From assembly GCA_944387535.1 (NCBI GenBank), contig CALXFI010000013.1, positions 1 to 32,489 of the forward strand: a stretch of DNA of 32,489 nucleotides, written 5' to 3'. The notes below the pieces were generated by a model. It did no database searches. It had not been told where the DNA came from and worked only from the letters and a program-made list of their open reading frames with translations. This document shows positions 23,920-32,444 of the stretch, piece after piece. Each line of letters begins with the position of its first letter. Within the stretch, counting starts at the first letter, position 1. This stretch comes from an uncultured Clostridia bacterium (GTDB lineage: Bacteria; Bacillota; Clostridia; TANB77; CAG-508). The translations under genes and the position numbers were made by a program.

Positions 23920-25647
23920 GTGAAAAATGGTAGAGCAAGAAAAGTGTATAAACCTGAGATAATAGAAAATTATAGAGAACTACTAGATAGAGTTACTTCA
24001 AAATATAAAAATAATGTGGCTTATAAATATAAGAAAAAGCCATCAGATACCGAAGTAATAGAAAAAACATATGAAGAGTACATAAGTGATGTAAAAGCTT
24101 TATCTACAAGTTTGTTAGAGTTAGGATACGAAAGAAAAAAGATAGCTTTAATTGGAAATAATAGATATGAATGGTGTACAACATATATGGCTGTAACTAC
24201 TGGAAATATGATAATAGTTCCAATTGATAAAGCATTACCTGAAAATGAAATTGAAAATTTGATTACAAGAAGCGGAGCAGAAGTAGTCTTTTTTGATAAA
24301 AAATATAATGACGTTATGTTAAAGTTAAAAAAAGATAAAAATAATAATGTTAATACTTTAATTTCAATGGATAATGAAAATATAAAAGAAATAGAAAAAT
24401 ATAATGAACTTTTAAAAACAGGATACAAATTATTAGAAAGTGGAAGTACTAAATACGAAGATATAAAAATAGATTCTGAAAAAATGTCAATATTGTTATT
24501 TACTTCAGGTACTACAAGTACTCCAAAGGGAGTAATGTTGTCTCAAAAAAATATTTGTAGTAATTTATCAGATTTTTCGTCTTGGGTAAAAATATATCCA
24601 AAAGATATTTTGTTGTCTTTTTTACCAATACATCATACATTTGAGTGTACTATAACATTTCTTTATGGTATGTATAGTGGAGCAACAGTTGCATTTTGTG
24701 ATGGACTAAAATACATACAAAAAAATATGAAAGAATATAAAGTTTCAATATTAGTAGCTGTACCACTAGTGTTAGAAACAATGTATAAAAAAATACAAAA
24801 AGGAATAAAAGAACAGAAGAAAGAAGATTTAATAAAAAAAGTTACTAAGATTTCTAATATTTTATTAAAATGCCATATTGATTTAAGAAGAAAATTCTTT
24901 AAACAAATATTAGATAATTTTGGAGGAAACTTAAGAGTTGTATTATATGGAGCAGCTCCTATGAATAAGGATACAATAATTGGATTTAATAATATGGGAG
25001 TTGAGTTAGTACAAGGTTATGGCTTAACAGAAACATCACCAGTAATTGCAGCAGAAACAGATAAGGAAAAAAGACCAGGCTCAGTAGGTTTAGTTTTCGA
25101 TGACTTAGAAGTAAAAATAGATAATCCTGATAAAGATGGAGTAGGGGAAATTTTAGTTAAAGGTCCAAGTGTAATGATGGGCTATTATGAAAACGAAAAA
25201 GCAACAAAAGATGCTTTTAATGATGGATGGTTTAAAACAGGAGATTATGGATATTTTGATAAAGATGAATTTTTATATGTTACAGGAAGGAAAAAAGATA
25301 TTATTGTTTTAAGAAATGGTAAAAATGTTTATCCAGAAGAAATAGAAGTATTAATTAATAAAATTCCTTATGTGAAAGAAAGCTTAGTATATCAAAGAGA
25401 ACAAAGTGCTACAGATACAATGCTTTGCGCTAAAATTGTTTATGATAAAGACACAATAGAAAATATTTTAGGGAAGAAATCAGAAAAAGAGTATAAAGAA
25501 GATATATGGAAAGAAATTAAGAAAATAAATAAAAACTTACCAGTATTCAAACATATAAAGAAAATTGAGATAACAACACAAGAATTTGCAAAAACTACTA
25601 CTCAAAAAGTTAAAAGATATAAAGAATTAGAAAAAGTAAGTAAATAA
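23920..25647 (+). CDS. Long-chain acyl-CoA/acyl-AMP ligase (AMP-binding enzyme)
   Basis: A 575-residue ANL-superfamily adenylate-forming enzyme. The P-loop LLFTSGTTSTPKGVMLSQ is at about 190-208, YGLTETSPV at about 366, FKTGDYG at about 435, GRKKDIIVLRNGKNVYPEEIE-type hinge sequence at about 452-472, and the catalytic Lys region TTTQKVKRYKE at the end. It activates a carboxylic acid, probably a medium or long fatty acid, as acyl-AMP and then as a thioester. There is no fused carrier domain. GTG at 23920 is 8 nt from the SD AGGAGG; the in-frame ATG at 23914 is only 2 nt from it. It is divergent from the NRPS across 191 bp, which suggests (inference) that it may load the starter acyl group. Housekeeping fatty-acid activation is the alternative. 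Confidence 0.9.
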   Translation: MKNGRARKVYKPEIIENYRELLDRVTSKYKNNVAYKYKKKPSDTEVIEKTYEEYISDVKALSTSLLELGYERKKIALIGNNRYEWCTTYMAVTTGNMIIVPIDKALPENEIENLITRSGAEVVFFDKKYNDVMLKLKKDKNNNVNTLISMDNENIKEIEKYNELLKTGYKLLESGSTKYEDIKIDSEKMSILLFTSGTTSTPKGVMLSQKNICSNLSDFSSWVKIYPKDILLSFLPIHHTFECTITFLYGMYSGATVAFCDGLKYIQKNMKEYKVSILVAVPLVLETMYKKIQKGIKEQKKEDLIKKVTKISNILLKCHIDLRRKFFKQILDNFGGNLRVVLYGAAPMNKDTIIGFNNMGVELVQGYGLTETSPVIAAETDKEKRPGSVGLVFDDLEVKIDNPDKDGVGEILVKGPSVMMGYYENEKATKDAFNDGWFKTGDYGYFDKDEFLYVTGRKKDIIVLRNGKNVYPEEIEVLINKIPYVKESLVYQREQSATDTMLCAKIVYDKDTIENILGKKSEKEYKEDIWKEIKKINKNLPVFKHIKKIEITTQEFAKTTTQKVKRYKELEKVSK

Positions 25648-25652
25648 AAGAT

Positions 25653-25689
25653 GCTGTTTTTTAGGACGGACTCAAAAAACAGCTTTTTT
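25653..25689 (+). terminator. Terminator hairpin, GGGACG-core copy 5
   Basis: 10-bp arms GCTGTTTTTT/AAAAAACAGC (25653-25662, 25674-25683) with loop AGGACGGACTC, then TTTTTT. Arms are identical to those at 9979 and 10777. Confidence 0.88.
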
Positions 25690-25748
25690 CTTTTAAAAAA
25701 TGGTTTAAAAATGGAAAATACGGAAACAATATTTTTGAGGTGGAATAT

Positions 25749-26885
25749 TTGGGAAGAAGAAAGAAAAATAAATCAAAAAAAATAATATTTGTTTCTATTT
25801 TTTTTATATTTATCTGGATATTTGGATTTTATTTATATACTACATATCAAAATATAGAAATAAATGAAAGCAACTATACAGCTGAAAGGCAATTATCCAC
25901 AAAGACTGAACAAACTGTGGAAAGTGTAGAAGAAAATAGCACAACAGTTGCAGATATGCTAGAAGAAACAACTAAAAAAGTAGTTGGAATATCAAAATTA
26001 AAAAATGCGGGAAGTAGTATTTTTTCAAGTAGTGAAGAAAGCGATTTAGGATTAGGTACAGGTTTTATAGTAACATCTGATGGCTATATTTTAAGTAATA
26101 GCCATGTGACGGGAGAAAAATATAGTAAGTGCTATGTAACATTAGAAAATGGAACGAACTATGATGGAACAGTAGCTTGGAGCGATACAGATTTGGACCT
26201 TTCTATTGTAAAAATAAATGCAAAAGATTTACCATATGTATTTTTAGGAGATTCAAATTCCATTAGAGTGGGGGAAACAGTTTATGCAATTGGAAATCCA
26301 ATAGGATTTGAATTTAGAAGAACAGTAACATCCGGAATTGTTAGTGCAAAAAACAGAACAATAAAAATAGATGAAGAAGATAAATCATCTTATATGACAG
26401 ACTTAATTCAAACAGATGCAACAATAAACCCTGGAAATAGTGGAGGACCTTTAATTTCCCCAAATGGAGATGTTATTGCAATAAATACTGTAAAAATATC
26501 AACAGCAGAAGGGATTGGTTTTGCAATACCAATTAATATAGTAAAACCAATAATAGAAAGTTTTAGAAAAACTGGAAATTTCGAAGAAGCAACAATAGGA
26601 ATTTATGCTTATGATAAAGAAGTAGTGCCATATTTAAATTCGGGTTATAATTCAATTAACTTTAATACAGGTATATATGTTGCACAAATTACTCCAAATG
26701 GTCCAGCAGATAATACAGAGTTAAAAGAGGGAGATATTATTACAAGTATTGATGGAAAAGAATTAAATACAATGAATGATTTGAGAGAATATATTTATAC
26801 TAAAAAGCCAAATGATGAAGTAACATTAAAAGTTACAAGAGGAAAGATAAATAAAGAAATAAAATTAGTATTGGGGAAAAAATAA
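25749..26885 (+). CDS. HtrA/DegP-type serine protease with PDZ domain
   Basis: A 378-residue protein. After a basic start (GRRKKNKSKK) comes one membrane helix at about 11-32, which anchors it in the membrane. An extracellular trypsin-like domain follows with SNSHVTG (His about 120), TDLDLSIVKI (Asp about 150) and NPGNSGGPL (Ser about 230). A C-terminal PDZ domain is at about 285-375 (ITPNGPADNTELKEGDIITS). It should degrade or refold damaged exported proteins. TTG at 25749 sits 8 nt after the SD GAGG; the GTG at 25740 overlaps that SD and is less likely. It is separated from the acyl ligase by a terminator. Confidence 0.94.
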   Translation: MGRRKKNKSKKIIFVSIFFIFIWIFGFYLYTTYQNIEINESNYTAERQLSTKTEQTVESVEENSTTVADMLEETTKKVVGISKLKNAGSSIFSSSEESDLGLGTGFIVTSDGYILSNSHVTGEKYSKCYVTLENGTNYDGTVAWSDTDLDLSIVKINAKDLPYVFLGDSNSIRVGETVYAIGNPIGFEFRRTVTSGIVSAKNRTIKIDEEDKSSYMTDLIQTDATINPGNSGGPLISPNGDVIAINTVKISTAEGIGFAIPINIVKPIIESFRKTGNFEEATIGIYAYDKEVVPYLNSGYNSINFNTGIYVAQITPNGPADNTELKEGDIITSIDGKELNTMNDLREYIYTKKPNDEVTLKVTRGKINKEIKLVLGKK

Positions 26886-26901
26886 AGATAATAAAAATGA
26901 G

Positions 26902-26936
26902 ATTAGGGACACATTTTGCCTAGATGTGTCCCTAAT
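26902..26936. terminator. Bidirectional terminator with GGGACA arms
   Basis: Perfect 13-bp arms ATTAGGGACACAT/ATGTGTCCCTAAT (26902-26914, 26924-26936) around a 9-nt loop, between convergent HtrA and M23 genes. It may be a relative of the GGGACG hairpin family. Confidence 0.8.
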
Positions 26937-26942
26937 TTGACA

Positions 26943-27977
26943 TTATTCCATGCTTTCGTCCATATACTCAAATCTTCTAGAATAATCTTTGGTTTCTTGA
27001 TTAGACATGTAAACTTCTGAGCGGTTTTGTTTTAAGAATTCTATTATTTCATAAACATCAATCCATATCTCATTTGGACTATCTACTTGTGATTCGTCAA
27101 AAATGAGTTGAATACCAAAATGAAGGTGTGGAGCATTTATATTATTTACATTTTCTTTTATGCTATATCCTGTCATACCAAGATATCCAATAACGTCTCC
27201 TGCTTTTATAGTATCTCCTTCTTGTAAGTTTTCTACATATGGATGATCTTTTCTTAAATGTGCATAATAGTAATATCTTTTACCATCAAAGCTTCTAATT
27301 CCTATTCTCCAACCGCCATATTGGTTCCAACCTAAATGCTCAACTGTTCCAGATTCTACGGCTACAATTGGAGTTCCAATACTTCCCATTAAATCATTTC
27401 CTAAATGTGTCCTTTGAAAACCATAAGACCTAGACTTTCCGAAGTCATCATAGTGTGAAAAAGAATAGTTTTTAGCTATTGGAAGAAATGCTTTTATACC
27501 ATATTTTTCTGTAAAGGAAGTTTCTCCATTTTTGTTTGGTGTTTCTATAGAATAATTACCTATAAAGTTAGAAAGAATAGCGCAATAAGCTTGGTAATAA
27601 TAGTTATAATATTTTAAATCTTTTGTAATATCTTCTATAGTTTCACCATTTTGTAATTTTTCTACTAATTTATCTAAATCACTCTTTTTAAAGTTATCAA
27701 AATCACCGCCATATTTACAAGCAAGGTAGCTCAATAATTCTATCCAATTATATTTAATTTCAGAATCTTTATTATGGGAGTCTATATCTAATTTTGCAGT
27801 TAGGTTCATAGCTTCAGATGTAACATTAAAGTCAACCCATTTTATATAATCATCTTCTTTTTCTTCATTTTCCTCATTTGCAAAAGATACAAAGAGAATG
27901 ATTGCAAGTGATAATATGAACAAGCTTAAAAAACAAATTATTAATTTTTTATTTATTTTAAAAGATTTGATAAGCAA
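26943..27977 (-). CDS. Membrane-anchored M23 metallopeptidase
   Basis: A 344-residue protein from the chosen start. A basic start (LIKSFKINKK) leads into a membrane helix at about 12-32 (IICFLSLFILSLAIILFVSF). A divergent, mostly helical domain spans about 40-165. The LytM/M23 domain spans about 180-300, with HLGNDLMG (zinc His and Asp, about 188-195), YAHL (about 240) and HLHFG (about 285). It should be an extracytoplasmic endopeptidase cutting peptidoglycan cross-bridges, or a wall-remodelling factor. The three zinc-site motifs are intact, so it is probably active. TTG at 27977 fits SD GGGGTGA with 8-nt spacing; a longer reading would run through the divergent deaminase gene. Confidence 0.88.
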   Translation of the reverse strand: MLIKSFKINKKLIICFLSLFILSLAIILFVSFANEENEEKEDDYIKWVDFNVTSEAMNLTAKLDIDSHNKDSEIKYNWIELLSYLACKYGGDFDNFKKSDLDKLVEKLQNGETIEDITKDLKYYNYYYQAYCAILSNFIGNYSIETPNKNGETSFTEKYGIKAFLPIAKNYSFSHYDDFGKSRSYGFQRTHLGNDLMGSIGTPIVAVESGTVEHLGWNQYGGWRIGIRSFDGKRYYYYAHLRKDHPYVENLQEGDTIKAGDVIGYLGMTGYSIKENVNNINAPHLHFGIQLIFDESQVDSPNEIWIDVYEIIEFLKQNRSEVYMSNQETKDYSRRFEYMDESME

Positions 27978-28089
27978 AAAATTCACCCCATACAAATATA
28001 TGGTAAAAAATTTTATATTATGATAATATATAAAAGGTAAAATTAATAATAAATAAAAAAGAAAAAATAGAAGCGGAAAAGGAGAGTGT

Positions 28090-28554
28090 ATGATGAATAG
28101 ATTCATGAAAATTGCAAATGAAAATGCTGAAAATGGTATAGCCAAAAAGGAGGGCGGACCATTTGGTGCGGTAATTGTAGATAAAGAAGGAAATGTTATT
28201 TCAAATGGAAATAATAAAGTGTTAAAAAATAATGATCCAACAGCGCATGCTGAAATTGTTGCAATAAGAGAAGCTTGTAAAAAATTAAATACTTATGATT
28301 TAAAAGATTATATATTATATACTTCTTGTGAACCATGTCCTATGTGTTTATCTGCAGCTATCTGGGCAAATATAAAAACCATATATTATGGTTGTACAAA
28401 AGAAGATGCAAATAGTATTGGTTTTAGAGATGATATTATTTATGATTATTTAAAAGGTGAAAATAAAAATCTAGTAAAATTAGAAAATATAAATAGAGAA
28501 GAATGTTTAAAAACATTCGATAAGTATAGTAAAGAAAATGGGATAATTTATTAA
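28090..28554 (+). CDS. guaD: Guanine deaminase-like nucleoside deaminase (GuaD/TadA fold)
   Basis: A 154-residue cytidine-deaminase-fold enzyme. The zinc motif TAHAEIVA (about 55-62) and CEPCPMC (about 80-86) are complete. GGPFGAVIVDKEG (about 20-32) and the C-terminal region with GFRDDIIYDYLKG and YSKENGIIY resemble B. subtilis-type guanine deaminase more than tRNA adenosine deaminase TadA. It would convert guanine to xanthine in purine salvage. ATG 28090 or ATG 28093 are both possible behind SD AGGAG. It is divergent from the M23 gene, and the DUF2207 gene follows 30 nt downstream, so the two are likely one operon. Confidence 0.85.
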   Translation: MMNRFMKIANENAENGIAKKEGGPFGAVIVDKEGNVISNGNNKVLKNNDPTAHAEIVAIREACKKLNTYDLKDYILYTSCEPCPMCLSAAIWANIKTIYYGCTKEDANSIGFRDDIIYDYLKGENKNLVKLENINREECLKTFDKYSKENGIIY

Positions 28555-28584
28555 AATATTTTTTAAAAGAAAATAGGAGGGGTA

Positions 28585-30319
28585 ATGTTGAAAAAAATAT
28601 TAAGAATTTTTTTAATATTTGTATTCTTTTTACTTATTATTGGTATTTCTAAAAATGTAGAAGCAAATTCAATAAGTAAGATTTCAATGGATATATATGT
28701 TGATAATAATGGAGATGCTACTATTAATGAGGTCTGGAATTGTAGGGCTGATAGTGGAACTGAAGTTTATCATCCATATTATAATTTAGGAAAATCAGAG
28801 ATAGAAAATCTAGAAGTAAGTGAAAATGGAAGAAAATATCAAACATTATCATCATGGAATACAAGTGGAAGTTTATCTACAAAAGCATATAAATGTGGAA
28901 TAAATAAAATTAGTAACGGAGTTGAACTATGTTGGGGCATTAGCCAATATGGTTCACATACATATAATGTAAAATATACAATAAGTAATTTTATAGCAAA
29001 TTTAACTGATTCACAAATGATTTATTGGACATTTATACCATATGATTTTTCTGATCCAATAGGAAGTGCTTACATAAAAGTCCATACGAACTTTAATATA
29101 CCAGATTCTGTTGATGTATGGGGATATGGTAATTATGGTGGAACAGCATATGTATATGATGGATATATAGAAATGCAATCTGCTGGCAGGTTAGATAAAG
29201 ATGAATATATGACAATGCTAGTAAAATTTCCAAGTGGTACATTTAATACATCTAACACAATAAATCATGATTTTAATTATTATTATAATATGGCAGAAGA
29301 AGGCTCTGTAAAATATAATGAAAAGCCTACAAGTTTTGGAGAAGTTGTTATAAAAATATTAAGTGCTTTAATAAATTTAATTCCACTTATAATAGTTTGG
29401 ATAGTATTCTTTTTATCAATAAAAAGATTTAAAGACAGTGGGGCATCTAAATTAAATTTTGGAGTAGGAGGCAAAGAAATACCAAAAGATGTACCATATT
29501 ACAGAGATATACCTTGTAATAAAGATATTTTTAGAGCGTATTACATAGGATATAATTATACTTTATTAAAAAATAAAACTGACCTTTTAGGAGCAATTAT
29601 ATTAAAATGGCTTAAAGATTCTGTTATTAGAATAGAGAAAAAAGAAGAAGGAATATTTAAAAAGGAAAATATTTTAATTTATTTAAATGAAACAATGCCA
29701 GAAACTTCTATTAAAAATAATACAGAAAGAAAATTATTTGATATGCTTTATGAAGCAAGTAAAGATGGAGTATTGGAAAATAAGGAGTTTGAAAAATGGT
29801 GTAATAAGAGCTATTCTAAAATATTAAAATGGTTTGATGATATTTTAAAAGAACAAAGAGATTTATTAGTACAAGAAGGGAAAATTACAGTTCAAGAAAA
29901 AACTACTTTAAAAGTTTTTAAAAGTAAAGTTTATACAGCAACTCACGAGTTAAAAGAAGAAGCAATACAATTAGAAGGATTAAAGAGATTTTTAAAAGAA
30001 TATACTCTTATAAAGGATAGAGAACCAATTGAAGTAACTCTATTTGAAGAATATCTAATATATGCACAAATGTTAGGAGTTGCCAAAGAAGTTGCTAAAG
30101 AATTTAAAGAAGTTTATCCTAAGATTATAGAAGAATCTAAATTTACTTCTTATGATAATATTATTCTTATAAATATGTATGCGTCACATAATATTGCAAT
30201 AGCAAAGAGTGCAGAAAGTAGAGCAAGAAGCTATTCATCTGGTGGAGGAGGCTTTTCATCAGGTGGAGGCGGAGGCGGTTCCTTCGGCGGAGGAGGAGGC
30301 CGGAGGAGGTTTCCGTTAA
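28585..30319 (+). pseudogene. DUF2207 membrane protein, frameshifted at its Gly-rich C-terminus
   Basis: The signal peptide is at about 1-27 (KILRIFLIFVFFLLIIGISK, then VEANS). An extracellular DUF2207 domain is at about 28-240, a membrane helix at about 263-285 (LINLIPLIIVWIVFFLSI), and a cytoplasmic helical part at about 290-545. The Ser/Gly-rich tail should end GGGGGFR-stop. One extra C at 30300-30301 shifts the frame so that reading continues about 97 codons into antisense aspS. Removing it gives a stop at 30317-30319, just before the terminator, and a 577-residue protein. The function of DUF2207 is unknown; it is an integral membrane family common in Firmicutes. ATG 28585 or TTG 28588 may be the start, and the latter fits the SD spacing better. 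Confidence 0.88.
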
Positions 30320-30341
30320 TAAAAAATATGACAATAATAAA

Positions 30342-30366
30342 AGAGAGTTCAAAAAATGAACTCTCT
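30342..30366. terminator. Bidirectional terminator
   Basis: Perfect 9-bp hairpin AGAGAGTTC/GAACTCTCT with loop AAAAAAT, between convergent DUF2207 and aspS. Confidence 0.8.
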
Positions 30367-30370
30367 AATT

Positions 30371-32131
30371 CTATTTATTTTGTGGAATTGTTCTTATATG
30401 AACATCTCTTAATAAATCCATCTTTATATTACTTGGAGCTCCCATCATTAAATCTTGAGATCTACTGTTTAATGGGAATGCAATTACATCTCTTATTGAC
30501 TCAGTATCTGCTAAAAGCATTATCATTCTATCAATACCATGAGCTATACCTGCATGTGGTGGAGCTCCATATTGGAATGCTGTATATAAAGCTCCAAATT
30601 TTGTTTTAACTTCTTCTTCTGTATATCCTGCCATTGAAAATGCTTTGAGCATTATTTCTATGTCATGATTTCTAACGGCACCAGAAGCAAGTTCAACGCC
30701 ATTACATACCATATCATATTGATATGCTAGAATTTCTAATGGGTCTTGATTTTCTAAAGCGTCTAATCCACCTTGTGGCATAGAAAATGGGTTATGGCTA
30801 AATGCAAGTTTTCCATCATTATCTTCAAACATAGGAAAATCAACAATCCAACAAAATTCAAAACGGTTATTATCTATTAAATCTAATCTTTTTCCTAATT
30901 CATCTCTTACTTGACCTGCAAGTTTTTCAACTACACCAGGAACTTCTGCAACAAAGAAAATACAGTCTCCTGGTTTTGAGTTTGTTCTTTTTTGCATTTC
31001 AATTCTTGCATCATCTGTAATAAATTTAGCAATAGGTCCTTGGAAAGAGCCATCATCTAATATTCTTAGCCATGCTAGTCCTTTTGCCTTTAATTCTTTA
31101 ATTGCAAAGTTTGTCATATCTTCAAAGAAGCTTCTTGGCTTATCTCCGACATTATGTGTTGCTATAACACGAACTATCATATTTTTGAAAGCTCTTAAAT
31201 CTAAGTGTTCAAAAATATCAGTAACATCTACAATTTCTAATGGGTTTCTTAAATCTGGTTTGTCTGTTCCATATTTTAACATTACATCTTTATATTTTAA
31301 TCTTGGAAATGGACAATCATTTATTTTTTTATCAGAAAACTCTTTAAATAAATTGTAAATTACAGGTTCTATAGATGATAATACATCTTCTTGGTTAGCA
31401 AAGCTCATTTCCATATCTAATTGATAAAATTCACCTGGAGTTCTATCTGCCCTAGCATCTTCGTCTCTAAAGCACGGTGCTATTTGAAAGTATTTGTCAA
31501 TTCCAGCAACCATTAATAATTGTTTAAATTGTTGAGGTGCTTGTGGCAAAGCATAAAACTTTTCAGGATGTAGTCTACTAGGAACCAAATAATCTCTTGC
31601 ACCTTCTGGTGATGAACTAGTAAGTATTGGAGTTTGTACCTCCAAAAAGTTTCTTTCTATCATTTGATTTCTTAAAAATTGTAAGATTTTTGCACGTAAT
31701 ATTAAATTATTTTTTAATTTTTCATTTCTTAGGTCTAAGTATCTATATTGTAATCTCAAATCTTCTCTTATATCTTGATTACTGTTAATTTCAAAAGGTA
31801 AATTTAAAGTTCTTTTGCCTAAGATATCAATTTTTTCGATTTTAATTTCTACTAAACCTGTTACTAATTTAGGGTTAATAGTTTCCTCATCACGTTTTTT
31901 TACAGTTCCATATACTGCTACTGCTGATTCAATTGGAATATGTGATGCAAAGTCTACATCTTCATCTTTACCAGATGTAACAACTTGTGTTATTCCATAC
32001 ATATCTCTAATATCTAAGAAGACTAAACCTCCTAAATCTCTTATTGTTTCAACCCATCCTGATATTTTTACTTTTTCTCCTACGTTTTCTAAACGAAGTG
32101 CGTCACATTTTAATGTTTTGTATTCTGACAT
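30371..32131 (-). CDS. aspS: Aspartate--tRNA ligase
   Basis: A 586-residue bacterial-type AspRS. The N-terminal OB fold (anticodon binding, KISGWVETIRDLGGLVFLDI) is at about 17-36. The class II catalytic core has motif 2 (FRDEDARADRTPGEFYQLDM) at about 221-240. The inserted GAD domain is at about 280-420, and motif 3 (GIAHGIDRMIMLL) is at about 534-546. It charges tRNA-Asp with aspartate. The ATG at 32131 is preceded by two tandem copies of the SD block. Upstream on the same strand is a T-box leader with a GAC specifier and a UGGC discriminator-pairing element, both right for tRNA-Asp, so expression rises when uncharged tRNA-Asp accumulates. Confidence 0.98.
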   Translation of the reverse strand: MSEYKTLKCDALRLENVGEKVKISGWVETIRDLGGLVFLDIRDMYGITQVVTSGKDEDVDFASHIPIESAVAVYGTVKKRDEETINPKLVTGLVEIKIEKIDILGKRTLNLPFEINSNQDIREDLRLQYRYLDLRNEKLKNNLILRAKILQFLRNQMIERNFLEVQTPILTSSSPEGARDYLVPSRLHPEKFYALPQAPQQFKQLLMVAGIDKYFQIAPCFRDEDARADRTPGEFYQLDMEMSFANQEDVLSSIEPVIYNLFKEFSDKKINDCPFPRLKYKDVMLKYGTDKPDLRNPLEIVDVTDIFEHLDLRAFKNMIVRVIATHNVGDKPRSFFEDMTNFAIKELKAKGLAWLRILDDGSFQGPIAKFITDDARIEMQKRTNSKPGDCIFFVAEVPGVVEKLAGQVRDELGKRLDLIDNNRFEFCWIVDFPMFEDNDGKLAFSHNPFSMPQGGLDALENQDPLEILAYQYDMVCNGVELASGAVRNHDIEIMLKAFSMAGYTEEEVKTKFGALYTAFQYGAPPHAGIAHGIDRMIMLLADTESIRDVIAFPLNSRSQDLMMGAPSNIKMDLLRDVHIRTIPQNK

Positions 32132-32160
32132 TTAAAATCCTCCTTTAAAATCCTCCTTTT
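32132..32160 (-). promoter_or_regulatory. Tandemly duplicated Shine-Dalgarno block of aspS
   Basis: AGGAGGATTTTAA occurs twice in a row on the minus strand, placing AGGAGG at 32144-32139 and 32157-32152. Only the proximal one has standard 7-nt spacing to the ATG. This is a direct 13-nt duplication. Confidence 0.75.
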
Positions 32161-32185
32161 TATTATATAAGCAAGGATACAAAAA

Positions 32186-32395
32186 GTCCCTGCTAATATT
32201 GCAGGGACGAAATTACTTTTTCCGCGGTGCCACCCAGCTTGAAAATTTATAATCAAATTTTCCACTTTATTTAATCTGCTCCAATATGTTTCACATTTTA
32301 GGTTGTCCTTCAAAGGTTTCCAGCCTATGACCTTTGTTCTCTATTAAGTTACTTCTAAAAGCTTTGTATTGTACAAGCGCAATTTCTTATATTTT
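32186..32395 (-). ncRNA. T-box leader (tRNA-Asp sensing) of aspS
   Basis: Read on the minus strand. A Stem I region includes AGAGAACAAAGG and its partner CCTTTGAAGGACAACC. The specifier codon is GAC (Asp) at 32307-32305, followed by a purine. The T-box core GGGTGGCACCGCGG spans about 32235-32222. The terminator hairpin GTCCCTGC/GCAGGGAC (32208-32201, 32193-32186) is followed by TTTTT. UGGC pairs with a GCCA end, matching the G discriminator of tRNA-Asp. The start is approximate: TATAAT at 32407-32402 is a possible -10 without a clear -35. The region between the tRNA-Arg and aspS holds nothing else. Confidence 0.93.
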
Positions 32396-32444
32396 ATGAA
32401 AATTATATTTGTAATATACATTAAAAGCTTAAAAAAGTTTTTAA

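Noticed and set aside
27978-28145. Longer N-terminus for the M23 peptidase
   Set aside because: The extra 56 residues are antisense to the divergent deaminase start, while a good SD and TTG lie at 27977.
30320-30609. C-terminal extension of the DUF2207 protein
   Set aside because: It is antisense to aspS, crosses a terminator, and arises only from the extra C at 30300-30301.
32110-32313. Open frame of 67 codons upstream of aspS
   Set aside because: It overlaps the T-box core and terminator; the conserved signal is RNA structure, not protein.
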